DNA of 25,522 bases, from assembly GCA_002394965.1 (NCBI GenBank), contig DGVL01000177.1, forward strand, positions 1-25,522. The letters run 5' to 3'. Position numbers and translations under genes: made by a program. Of the stretch, positions 13,984 to 22,325 are shown in pieces (the first letter of the stretch is position 1; each line of letters starts with the position of its first letter). The notes beneath the pieces are model-generated. The model ran no database searches. It had not been told where the DNA came from and worked only from the letters and a program-made list of their open reading frames with translations. Source of the stretch: Lachnospira sp. UBA4285 (lineage in GTDB: Bacteria; Bacillota; Clostridia; Lachnospirales; Lachnospiraceae).

Positions 13984-16245
13984 TTACTCCTCCACGGGTA
14001 TCTGGTTCAGCTCCGCGTTCAGCGCTTTCTGATCAATACCGGAAGAATCCCGGCTGAGGATGCTCTGCAGAGAAAGGCCGAGCGGGATCACATCCCGTGT
14101 CGTCATAAGCCGGAAGAGGTCCGGCGCAAAACGCGCGATTACAGCCCGGCTTCTGGCGTCACCCAGCAGGTCATTTGCCGTGTCTTTTATGGAGTAAAAC
14201 CCTTCCCGGATAATGTCGTCATCTGAGAGAAACCAGTTCCGGACCGTCTTACCCGCACTGCTGTCCGGCAGCGTGTAGCTTTCATCCGGCGTGTCCGTCC
14301 GGATGAACACGCAGGCATCCCGCAGGGCTCCGGATACCGCCTCGATGCGATTTTCTCCCATGTTAAGCTGGACGTCTTCAAAGACTACCGCGCCATTTCC
14401 GTCATTCGTGCCCTCCCCGGAAGCTTTTCCATTTACCATGAGAGTAACTGTTTTCTGATTGGTGTATACCCTGACAGTAATCGAAGGCTCTGTGCGGCGG
14501 ACGAAACGCCTTGAGCAGATGTGGACAAATGGCTCATCCGACCACTGCGCCTTGTAATAATAGAAGGCGTCCTTGCGGATTTTCCGGTCAAACGTGACAA
14601 GGCCCTTCTGATTGCGGTTCCGCGTGCCGCCTTCCCGGCGCATCGGGCTCGCGAAATCAAACATGTTCCAGACGAAGCTTCCCCAGAGATACGATTTACT
14701 TCTCAAGATCGGGTACACCGTCTCGTGAAACAGCGCCTGATATTCCTCGGAATAGTCCCGGACCTTCGGGTCCGCCGCATGAAGCTTCGGGTTTGCATCC
14801 ACGCCGTACTCACTGATGCCAAGCGGCAGATTTGGCCGTTTCTCGTGCAGCCTGTCAAGAAAAGTGTCATAATCCTGCATCTGCCCGTAATACCAGCCGA
14901 AATAAATGTTGTAACCGATCATGTCGGTGACGTCATTCAGGCCGCTGCGGGCCTTCACCGTGTACAGATTGGCTCCGGTGACGAGTCTCTCCGGGTCCAG
15001 TCGCTTTGCCACTGCCTTCAGCTGCCTCAGGGCATCATACATATACGGTGCATCGTTAAACATCCCGACCTCATTCTGAATGCCCCAGCAGAAAACGGAC
15101 GGATGATGCAGATTCTGCAGAATCAGCTCCACCAGCTGCTGCTTCGCATTTTCAAGAACTGCATCCGAGTGCGGCAGCTTTAACATCGGAATCTCCGCCC
15201 AGACAACGTACCCTTTGCTGTCGGCCAGATCGTAAGCGTGCTGCAGGTGCTGGTAATGGGACAGACGGAGTGCGTTGGCCCCGATTTCCTCAATCAACGT
15301 AAAATCCCGGTCAATGTCCTGTTCCCGCTTCGCGTTAAAGACTCCGTCCAGGTCATGATGACAGGCGACGCCGTTTATCCGGAGAGGTTGTCCATTCAGG
15401 AAGAATCCGTGTTCCGGGCTCAGGGAAACAGAGCGGAAACCTATGTGCTCTTCCATGCAGTCGGCCACCTGTCCCCCGGAGAGCAGCTCCGCCCGCAGGG
15501 TGTAGAGATACGGATCGTTCTTTCCATTCCACAGATGCGGACTGCTGATTTCCAGAATTTTCTCTTCTTCCGGGCCGCCCGTCACCTGTGCCTGTACTTC
15601 TCCGGAACCGTTTAGCAGAGTATAGCGCATAAACGCTGTCTCTTCCTGTCCCGCCTGCACATGCGGCGTCAGAAACACCCTGCCCGTCCCGTTTTCCGCC
15701 AGAGATGTGCGGGCCGTGACGCCGTTGGTTCCGTAATACAGGTAGTCAAAATGCGTCTTTCCGGCCACGATGAGATTCACGCCGCGGTACAGCCCGCCGT
15801 ATACGGCAAAATCACCGGCGAGCGGCGAGATCGCATCATTTACCTCATTGGACACAAAGATCCGCAGCGTAAAGTGTCCCGCCCGAATCATTTTCTCCGG
15901 GATTTCGCCGCGGAAGGCACTGTATCCGCCCTTGTGGTCGGCGATAAGCGTTTCGTCCGCAAAAATAAGCGCCTGCTGATCGGCTGCCGGAACATCCACA
16001 AAAAGGCATTCCCAGGAAGGGTCGGTACGCACTTCTTTTTCATACAGAGTCAGCCCGCGGTACGCATCCTCATCCCGGTACCAGGTGTGCGGCAGGCAGA
16101 CGGTTTCTGATATCCCGCTTCCGACTCTCTCCTGTATCTCCTGCGGCCACGCAGCCGTGCCATTGGCAGCCTCCCGCAGGGTTTGAATGAAACAGCCCGG
16201 CAGTTTTACAAACTGCCAGGCATCATTCATTGCAATCCGGTTCAT
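13984..16245 (-). CDS. Glycoside hydrolase family 2, beta-galactosidase type
   Basis: The 753-residue enzyme has the GH2 order: sugar-binding jelly roll (about 1-180), immunoglobulin-like domain (about 190-285), TIM barrel (about 290-590) and a C-terminal beta region. The predicted acid/base is Glu392 in WGIQNEVGM and the nucleophile Glu479 in LGISEYGVD. The barrel end with RNQKGLVTFDRKIRKDAFYYYKAQW resembles gut beta-galactosidases; the Asn-x-Lys in it is shared with beta-glucuronidases, so that activity is not excluded. No signal peptide is visible, so it acts in the cytoplasm on sugar brought in by the divergent symporter. GAGGAG precedes the ATG. Confidence 0.9.
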   Translation of the reverse strand: MNRIAMNDAWQFVKLPGCFIQTLREAANGTAAWPQEIQERVGSGISETVCLPHTWYRDEDAYRGLTLYEKEVRTDPSWECLFVDVPAADQQALIFADETLIADHKGGYSAFRGEIPEKMIRAGHFTLRIFVSNEVNDAISPLAGDFAVYGGLYRGVNLIVAGKTHFDYLYYGTNGVTARTSLAENGTGRVFLTPHVQAGQEETAFMRYTLLNGSGEVQAQVTGGPEEEKILEISSPHLWNGKNDPYLYTLRAELLSGGQVADCMEEHIGFRSVSLSPEHGFFLNGQPLRINGVACHHDLDGVFNAKREQDIDRDFTLIEEIGANALRLSHYQHLQHAYDLADSKGYVVWAEIPMLKLPHSDAVLENAKQQLVELILQNLHHPSVFCWGIQNEVGMFNDAPYMYDALRQLKAVAKRLDPERLVTGANLYTVKARSGLNDVTDMIGYNIYFGWYYGQMQDYDTFLDRLHEKRPNLPLGISEYGVDANPKLHAADPKVRDYSEEYQALFHETVYPILRSKSYLWGSFVWNMFDFASPMRREGGTRNRNQKGLVTFDRKIRKDAFYYYKAQWSDEPFVHICSRRFVRRTEPSITVRVYTNQKTVTLMVNGKASGEGTNDGNGAVVFEDVQLNMGENRIEAVSGALRDACVFIRTDTPDESYTLPDSSAGKTVRNWFLSDDDIIREGFYSIKDTANDLLGDARSRAVIARFAPDLFRLMTTRDVIPLGLSLQSILSRDSSGIDQKALNAELNQIPVEE

Positions 16246-16344
16246 GATCTCCTCTTTTCGTCAATCGTCATCTTATTTTTATTAACACCCAGAGAATACC
16301 ATTCTTCGGCAGCCATCATATAGAAATATAAAAGCTGAAATAGT

Positions 16345-16350
16345 ATTATA
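16345..16350 (-). promoter_or_regulatory. -10 box of the GH2 gene
   Basis: A perfect TATAAT on the minus strand lies about 100 bp before the GH2 start; no good -35 hexamer is at 16-18 bp. Confidence 0.4.
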
Positions 16351-16474
16351 TGTAAGTTTTCCATCATTTTTTCAGTTCATTCTGACCGGATTTCTTAAGA
16401 GAAAAGAAACGAAATCTCATACCGCAGACGGTCGTCACAAAAAAGGCAGCTATATGGATTCCTTTGACAAATCC

Positions 16475-16503
16475 TTCTGATCCGCAATGAATTTTTCTAT
16501 ACT
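16475..16503 (+). promoter_or_regulatory. Possible promoter of the symporter-esterase operon
   Basis: TTCTGA and TATACT are 17 bp apart. The -35 matches only three consensus bases, as expected for an activator-dependent promoter. Confidence 0.35.
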
Positions 16504-16540
16504 TTGAATATGATTCTCCGTATGATGCAGACAATAAACC

Positions 16541-16558
16541 GATCGATGTCAATCGATC
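16541..16558. promoter_or_regulatory. Inverted repeat in the symporter leader
   Basis: GATCGAT and ATCGATC form perfect 7-bp arms around GTCA, 28 bp before the symporter start. It could be an operator or a leader hairpin. Confidence 0.5.
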
Positions 16559-16586
16559 CGCTGGTCTGAAAGGAGATCCAGGAAAT

Positions 16587-18029
16587 ATGAAAAAAGGTAG
16601 TTCTGAAAGTCAGAAAGTATCCGTGCTGGAGCAGTTCGGATATTTCTGCGGGGACTTCGGGGGAAGTCTCGTCAACCTGTATGTGAGTGCGTTTTTTCTC
16701 ACATTCTGCACGTACGTTCTGGGCATCGACCCGAAATGGATGGCCGGACTGATCCTGGTGGCCAAAATATGGGATGCCATCAACGATCCGCTAATCGGCT
16801 CACTTCCCGATCATTTCCACATCGGAAAAACAGACGACAAGTTCAAGCCGTGGGTAAAGCTGTTCGTCGTGCCGCTCGCCGTATCCGGGCTGCTGTGCTT
16901 CACGGATGTCTCTTCGTTCCCTTCCCTTCTCAAGCACACCTGGGTCGCCATTTCCTATATTCTGTACGGAATGGCCTATACGGGAACTTCCATGCCGTAT
17001 GGCGCCATGGCAAGTGTCATCACGACCGATCCGGTGGAAAGAACCAAGCTCTCCCGTGCGAGATCCTTCGGCGGCATGGGCGTAGGCATTCTGTTTCTTC
17101 CGCTTGTCTCCCTGGCGATCTGGGATGCCAATAACAATCCGAATGCCGGCGGATATTTTCTGATGGCTGTCATCGCCGGAATCGGAACGATCGTTTTCTA
17201 CGCGATGCTGATCATCTTTTCAAAGGAACGGGTAAGACAACCGCTCAAGTACTCCGCCAAGGCAGATGGAACAAAGGCGAAGGCGAAATTCAGCTTTTTC
17301 AAAGTCGTCAAAGAAGCATTTACAAACCGCCCGCTCGTGGGCGTCATGATCGCTTCGATTGGAAGCATGTTCTATGCCTCCCAGAGTGTAAGCAGCTATC
17401 TGTTCCGGGAATACTACCATCAGCCGAAGGCCATGGCCGCCAGCTCGTATATCAGCCTTCCGATGATGTTCCTTGCTTTCTGGCTGGTTCCGCGCCTGTC
17501 CCGGAAGATCGGAAAGCGCTCCCTGATCCTCATCGGCTCTGTACTGAATCTGATCGGATATGGCCTTCTGCTTGCTTTTCCAATTGCAAATCCGTACGTG
17601 TTCATGTTTGCAACTACTGTTGCAGGTTTTGGCGGCACGATTTTCATCATGCTTGTCTGGGCGCTGGTGACTGATGCCATCGACTATCAGGAATACAAGA
17701 ACGGTGAACGGTCGGACGGCACACTCTACTCCGTCTACACCTTCTCCCGCAAGATCGGATCCGCTATCGTCAGCTCTATCACGTCATGGGCGATCGGCGC
17801 CATCGGTTTCGTCAAAGGCGCATCCGTTCAGCCGGAATCCTTCGGCCCCAATGTCCGGATCCTGATGCTGGTTCTTCCGATGATCGGCGCACTGATCGTA
17901 CTCGTGGGAATCGGTCTCATCTACAATCTGAATCAGAAAAAGGCTCAGGAAGTTCACGCCGAACTGGAATCCCGCCGGGAAGCCGCGCAGGCAGACAGTG
18001 CAGCAAATGCCGGAGCAGACAAAGCATGA
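16587..18029 (+). CDS. GPH-family (glycoside-pentoside-hexuronide) sugar:cation symporter
   Basis: The 480-residue protein is a 12-helix carrier of the major facilitator type. The N-terminal FGYFCGDFGGSLVNLYVSAF and AKIWDAINDPLIGSLPD near residue 60 are characteristic of the GPH (MelB-like) family and include the acidic residues used for cation coupling. The second half carries DAIDYQEYKNGERSDGTLYS, also typical. It imports a glycoside or oligosaccharide with a cation. AAAGGAG is upstream of the ATG. It is divergent from the GH2 gene and its stop overlaps the esterase start (ATGA), so esterase and transporter are co-expressed. Confidence 0.94.
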   Translation: MKKGSSESQKVSVLEQFGYFCGDFGGSLVNLYVSAFFLTFCTYVLGIDPKWMAGLILVAKIWDAINDPLIGSLPDHFHIGKTDDKFKPWVKLFVVPLAVSGLLCFTDVSSFPSLLKHTWVAISYILYGMAYTGTSMPYGAMASVITTDPVERTKLSRARSFGGMGVGILFLPLVSLAIWDANNNPNAGGYFLMAVIAGIGTIVFYAMLIIFSKERVRQPLKYSAKADGTKAKAKFSFFKVVKEAFTNRPLVGVMIASIGSMFYASQSVSSYLFREYYHQPKAMAASSYISLPMMFLAFWLVPRLSRKIGKRSLILIGSVLNLIGYGLLLAFPIANPYVFMFATTVAGFGGTIFIMLVWALVTDAIDYQEYKNGERSDGTLYSVYTFSRKIGSAIVSSITSWAIGAIGFVKGASVQPESFGPNVRILMLVLPMIGALIVLVGIGLIYNLNQKKAQEVHAELESRREAAQADSAANAGADKA

Positions 18030-19330
18030 AGACGATTGAAAAAGAAACCGGGTGCGGAAAAATTCTCGGACTGATCAGCGATGCAGGTGTCGCGGAATAC
18101 CGGGGCATCCGGTACGCCACTGCAGAGCGCTGGAAATATCCGAAGCCGGTGGAGACTTGGGACGGCGTGTATGATGCCACGGCTTTCGGCGCTGCCTGCA
18201 CACAGATGCGCACCTTTGACCGAGAGGCAGACAAGGATCCGGAACCGTTCTATTACCGGGAATTTCGGAAAAATATGGATTTTGACTACAGCGAAGACTG
18301 CCTGTTTCTGAACATCTGGGCTCCGGTCTATGCCAGCCACGCACCGGTCATCCTCTATATTCACGGCGGCGCGTTCATGGGCGGCTGCGGAAATGAGATG
18401 CACATGGACGGCACGGAATTTGCAAAGCGCGGCGTGATCTTCGTGAGCATCAATTACCGGCTTGGTGTGTTTGGGTTCCTGTGCAGCCGCGAGCTGGAAG
18501 AAGAATCTGGTCATACCGGAAATTACGGTCTGTATGATCAGGCTGCGGCAATCCGGTGGGTCCACCGTCATATTTCATCGTTTGGCGGGGATCCGGAACG
18601 CATCACGCTGTTCGGGCAGTCTGCCGGCGCTATGAGTATTCAGCAGTTGGTGCTCTCTCCGTCCGTAAAGCCGCTCATTGCAGGCGCCATCATGAGCAGC
18701 GGCGGAGGAGTCGGCCATGAATTCGCTGCCGTGACTCCGGTACAGGACAGTCTGACATACTGCAGCAAAATCACAAAGCTGCTCGGTGACACACCGCAAG
18801 AGTGGCGCCAGAAATCCGCGGAAGAAGTTCTCACGGCGGTAAAATCCACCGCTGACCGAAATCTCCTGAACCATCTCTGCCCGCACGTTGACGGACAGCT
18901 GATACCGGAAGACCCTGCAAAGGCTGTCTCGGAAGGAAAAATGGCTGACATCCCGTATCTTCTCAGCACCAATTCAGAGGATATGCTCCCGGAGATTCTG
19001 AGCCGGATGGCTGTGGATTTCTGTACGTCGGTCAACGCGCTCCACCGGAAACCAGCGTGGTATTTCAGGTTCTCAAGACAGCTTCCGGGCGATGATTCCG
19101 GCGCTTTTCACTCGGCAGAGCTCTGGTATACCATGGGGACCCTCAGCCGTTGCTGGCGTCCGATGACGGAAAATGACTATGCCCTGAGCCATGCGCTGGT
19201 GTCTGCGTTCTGCTGCTTTGCGCAAAGCGGCTCACCGGAAAGCACGGCGCTTCCCGCATGGCAGCCTATAGACAGTCCGGCGGGACCGTTCCTGGAATTT
19301 GGTGACGGAGGCGTTCAGGTGCACCCGTAA
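18026..19330 (+). CDS. Type-B carboxylesterase (PnbA-like)
   Basis: The 434-residue alpha/beta hydrolase has the type-B carboxylesterase layout: SEDCLFLNIWAP near residue 90, the oxyanion loop HGGAFMGG, the nucleophile Ser199 in GQSAGA, an acid around Glu318-Asp319 (TNSEDML), and His362 in FHSAELWY. At 434 residues it is shorter than the usual 480-550, mainly at the C terminus. The ATG overlaps the symporter stop, so translation is coupled; reading frames further upstream lie inside the symporter gene. No signal peptide is seen. In this locus it may remove acyl or aryl ester groups from an imported glycoside; the substrate is inferred only. Confidence 0.9.
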   Translation: MKTIEKETGCGKILGLISDAGVAEYRGIRYATAERWKYPKPVETWDGVYDATAFGAACTQMRTFDREADKDPEPFYYREFRKNMDFDYSEDCLFLNIWAPVYASHAPVILYIHGGAFMGGCGNEMHMDGTEFAKRGVIFVSINYRLGVFGFLCSRELEEESGHTGNYGLYDQAAAIRWVHRHISSFGGDPERITLFGQSAGAMSIQQLVLSPSVKPLIAGAIMSSGGGVGHEFAAVTPVQDSLTYCSKITKLLGDTPQEWRQKSAEEVLTAVKSTADRNLLNHLCPHVDGQLIPEDPAKAVSEGKMADIPYLLSTNSEDMLPEILSRMAVDFCTSVNALHRKPAWYFRFSRQLPGDDSGAFHSAELWYTMGTLSRCWRPMTENDYALSHALVSAFCCFAQSGSPESTALPAWQPIDSPAGPFLEFGDGGVQVHP

Positions 19331-19356
19331 ACGCCGTTCCGATAATCCTATCCCCA

Positions 19357-20547
19357 TTACACGCAGTACTTTTTTCTGTATTCTCTCGGTGTACATCCAT
19401 GGTATGCGCGGAACAGCTTGACGAAATAGTTGCTATCCGGTATACCGCATTTCCCGGCGACAGCCCGTATGCTTTCATCTGAAGAGGTGAGCATACGGGC
19501 TGCCTGTTTCATCCGGATGTCCCGCAGATACTGTCCAGGTGTTTTCCCGGTTTCCCGGCGGAATTGCGCAATCATATAGCTCTCCGTTACTCCTATCTCA
19601 TCCGCCAGCTCCTGTTCACTTTTGTCCTGATCGTATCCGGTTTCCAGCGCATACAGAACTGTCTGCACCAGAGCGGAGTACTTTCCGGATCTCATGCGGG
19701 AAACCGCAAGGCAGAGCTCCTGCACCACTCTCTGCTGTTCCTTCCAGATCTCACCGACCGTTTCCGCGGCCGCAGTTCGTCTCGCACTGGCGGAAGTGAT
19801 CCGGTGGATCAGGGGCGCCGGAACCCCGGCGCGATATGCAGCGACCCTGGCCATTGCCCGGCTCACGGCCGCCCCTGCTGCGCACATCTGAAGTCCTCCG
19901 GTATTCCAGAGTATCTGCGCATGGGTCTGCGTCTGGTGAAGATACCGCAAAGCTTCCCGGGCATTTCCCCTCCCGACTGCATCCATAAACATCGCTTCGA
20001 TCCGGTAGTGCTGCTCCAGCGCTTCACCGGCTATGCGGGCGGCCGTTTCCGGATTCTCCTGCTGTTCCCGGTTTCTGTCCGCATAGGAAATGGCGTGATC
20101 CTCCAGCCCGCTCAGTCCCAGCTTCCCGCAGAGTGCGGCAATCAGACGGTTCAGGATTTCCGCAGGAATCACCGGATACTTTCCGAAATAAATCAGGATA
20201 TCTTCTACGGATATGTTCTGATCCGGATACCGGTGTTTTAAGGCTGTGCAGAATCCCCTGGAAACCGGTTCCGTGAGGAATGGTCCGATCAGAACCGGCA
20301 TATCTTCGTAATAAAAGAAAACCATATGAAGCCCGAGAGCATCCGTAAAGCGATAGCAGTATGTACGACGGGACTGTTCCAGAATCAGCTGGAGCGCCTG
20401 CGGATCAAGCCAGGTCTGCAGCGGATGAAAATAGTGTTCCCGGCTGAAGGCTTCCACCTTCTCCCTGGTATCCGCCAGTGTGAGCTTCAGGGAAAAGATC
20501 TCCTCCGTGTAGGAAGCCAGCAGATTGTATTTTTCGATATTTTCCAT
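19357..20547 (-). CDS. AraC-family transcriptional regulator
   Basis: The 396-residue protein carries a C-terminal AraC DNA-binding domain with two helix-turn-helix units (about residues 300-395): SEQELADEIGVTESYMIAQF and IRAVAGKCGIPDSNYFVKLF, ending in PREYRKKY. The long N-terminal part, with TYCYRFTDALGLHMVFFYY and VLIGPF, resembles the sensor portion of Firmicutes AraC regulators and probably binds a sugar. It is convergent with the esterase gene and most likely activates the GH2 and symporter-esterase promoters. The start at 20547 begins MENIEKYNLLASY, but no ribosome binding site is visible; a TATAAT lies only six bases upstream. The frame is open to 20664 through a TTG. Confidence 0.88.
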   Translation of the reverse strand: MENIEKYNLLASYTEEIFSLKLTLADTREKVEAFSREHYFHPLQTWLDPQALQLILEQSRRTYCYRFTDALGLHMVFFYYEDMPVLIGPFLTEPVSRGFCTALKHRYPDQNISVEDILIYFGKYPVIPAEILNRLIAALCGKLGLSGLEDHAISYADRNREQQENPETAARIAGEALEQHYRIEAMFMDAVGRGNAREALRYLHQTQTHAQILWNTGGLQMCAAGAAVSRAMARVAAYRAGVPAPLIHRITSASARRTAAAETVGEIWKEQQRVVQELCLAVSRMRSGKYSALVQTVLYALETGYDQDKSEQELADEIGVTESYMIAQFRRETGKTPGQYLRDIRMKQAARMLTSSDESIRAVAGKCGIPDSNYFVKLFRAYHGCTPREYRKKYCV

Positions 20548-20594
20548 AAATATATTATACAAGGTCTCTTCATCCGGTACACATGTTTTATTTT

Positions 20595-20630
20595 GTTGCC
20601 ATTGCAACGGAACTCCCGGCCAAAGCCGGG
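20595..20630. promoter_or_regulatory. Inverted repeats in the AraC-DUF438 divergent region
   Basis: GTTGC-CATT-GCAAC (20595-20608) and CCCGGC-CAAA-GCCGGG (20615-20630) lie side by side, just upstream of a TATACT (20634-20639) facing the DUF438 gene. The first has the size of a CRP/FNR-type operator core, but the regulator is unknown. Confidence 0.45.
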
Positions 20631-20663
20631 TACTATACTCATGGAATCTGACAAGGAGGTCCA

Positions 20664-22235
20664 ATGATCATGAACAAGACAATTGATTTAAACCGCTCTG
20701 TATACGAGCTGGTGACAGAATACCCGGAACTTGCAGACATCATGGCAGACCTGGGATTTACCGAAATCAAAAAGCCGGCCATGCTTCACTCGGTCGGAAA
20801 GCTGATGACTCTTCCGCGCGGCGCGAAGATGAAGAACATTCCCATGGGAGATGTCATCGCCGCTCTGATGCAGCACGGATTTACGCTTGCCGGCTCCATG
20901 CCGGAAAAAGCCGCCGCGGCTGCCGGCTCCGCCGGAGATGATACACCGCAGACGTCTGCTGCCGGCGCACCGGCCGCATCTTCTGAAGCATCGCGCATGG
21001 CACTGCTCAAGAGCTATCTGCGTCGGCTCGCCGCCGGGGAGTCTCTGGAGAATGTCCGCGCGGATTTCGTCAGGAATTTCCGGGACGTAGAGGCTTCGGA
21101 GATCATGAAGGCTGAGCAGGAACTGATGAAAGAAGGAACGCCGCTGGCAGATGTACAAAAGCTCTGCGACATCCACTCCGCCCTATTCCACGGCGCGACA
21201 AGGGAAGAACAGATCGCCAACGCCGAAGCAGAAGTAGCTGCCTCCATGCGGCGGGCGCAGGAAAAAGGCGCGCAGAAGGATTACAAGAACAAAAATGAAC
21301 GCGCCGCGATCCTCTCCGCCATTCCCGGTCACCCGCTGAACACGCTGAAAAAGGAAAACAAAGCGCTGGAAGGGCTGATCGCGCAGGCCAGGGAACGGCT
21401 TGATGCCAGCGAAGAACTCGGCGGCATCCTGGACAGCATCCGGGAACTCTCCATTCACTACGCCAAAAAAGGAGATCTTCTGTATCCGCTGCTGAAAGTG
21501 AATTACGACATCTCCGGCCCTTCAGATGTCATGTGGACCGTCGACGACGAGATCCGGGACGAGCTTGCCTTTCTTGCCGGTCAGGAAGAGAGAAACGCCG
21601 CATGGGAACAGCGTGTCCGCGCCGTGCTTAAGCGCGCGGAAGAGATGATCTACAAAGAGAATAACATTCTCTTCCCCATCTGCGCGGTCAACTTCACCGA
21701 GGAAGAGTGGATGAGCATCTACCGGGATTCAAAAGATTACGCCGACTGCCTTGGCGTGGTTAAGAAAACCTGGGCGAAGGCTGAGACGCAGGCGGCCGCA
21801 CAGCTTAATACGGCTGCCCCGCTGAAGGCAACGGCAGCCTCCGACGGGGAGGAAGAGGTCGTGATGCCGGGCGGCCATATGAGCGTCAGCCAGCTAACGG
21901 CGCTTCTTAACACCATCCCGATGGAGATCACATTCGTCGACGCGGACAACATCAACCGCTTCTTCAACGAAGGGCCGAAAGTCTTCAAGCGCCCTGCCAT
22001 GGCCATCGGCCGCGAAGTATTCTCCTGCCACCCGCCGAAGGTGGAGCCCATCGTCCGCTCCATCATCGAGGATTTCCGCGCCGGGAGAAAAGACTGCGTC
22101 CCGATCTGGATGAAGAAGAACGGCCGCACCGTCTATGTAAACTACATGGCTGTGCGCGATAAAGAGCACAACTATCTGGGCACTCTGGAAGTCGTACAGG
22201 ACATGGAATTCGCAAGAGAGCACTTTGCGGATTGA
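20664..22235 (+). CDS. DUF1858-DUF438-hemerythrin-PAS sensor protein
   Basis: The 523-residue soluble protein has four parts: a DUF1858 domain (about 5-73), an Ala/Pro-rich linker (75-108), a DUF438 helical region (about 112-178), a hemerythrin-like bundle (about 185-350; possible iron ligands in GHPLNTL, SIHYAKKGDLLYP and YKENNILFPICAV) and a C-terminal PAS domain (about 405-518). This combination is widespread in anaerobes and is thought to sense oxygen, nitric oxide or redox state; no output domain is present. AAGGAGG lies four bases before the ATG at 20664 and ten before another at 20670, so either may be used. It is divergent from the AraC gene and monocistronic as far as can be seen. 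Confidence 0.9.
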   Translation: MIMNKTIDLNRSVYELVTEYPELADIMADLGFTEIKKPAMLHSVGKLMTLPRGAKMKNIPMGDVIAALMQHGFTLAGSMPEKAAAAAGSAGDDTPQTSAAGAPAASSEASRMALLKSYLRRLAAGESLENVRADFVRNFRDVEASEIMKAEQELMKEGTPLADVQKLCDIHSALFHGATREEQIANAEAEVAASMRRAQEKGAQKDYKNKNERAAILSAIPGHPLNTLKKENKALEGLIAQARERLDASEELGGILDSIRELSIHYAKKGDLLYPLLKVNYDISGPSDVMWTVDDEIRDELAFLAGQEERNAAWEQRVRAVLKRAEEMIYKENNILFPICAVNFTEEEWMSIYRDSKDYADCLGVVKKTWAKAETQAAAQLNTAAPLKATAASDGEEEVVMPGGHMSVSQLTALLNTIPMEITFVDADNINRFFNEGPKVFKRPAMAIGREVFSCHPPKVEPIVRSIIEDFRAGRKDCVPIWMKKNGRTVYVNYMAVRDKEHNYLGTLEVVQDMEFAREHFAD

Positions 22236-22242
22236 CAGCGGC

Positions 22243-22325
22243 CGACGGACATAAGAAGACCGCCGGGCGCAATAAGACCGGCGGGCGCAATAAAATCGGC
22301 GGGCACAAAAAGGCCGCCGGGCGCA
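22243..22325. repeat. 18-bp tandem repeat, about 4.6 copies
   Basis: Units begin at 22243 (diverged), 22261, 22279, 22297 and 22315 (partial). The core is CGCCGGGCGCAATAAGAC with substitutions but no length change. The array begins 7 bp after the DUF438 stop and its last copy runs into the first CATCGG element. Confidence 0.85.

Larger units (their letters stand above)
16246..16586. other. Divergent promoter region between GH2 and the GPH symporter
   Basis: This 341-bp region carries a -10 TATAAT for the GH2 gene on the minus strand (16345-16350, weak -35), a weak TTCTGA-17-TATACT promoter for the symporter (16475-16503) and an inverted repeat in the symporter leader. Weak -35 boxes fit AraC-type activation. 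A 62-codon minus-strand frame at 16364-16552 has no coding support. Confidence 0.5.

Noticed and set aside
16364..16552. Small 62-residue ORF on the minus strand
   Set aside because: It lies in the divergent promoter region, has no clear ribosome binding site and overlaps the candidate symporter promoter.
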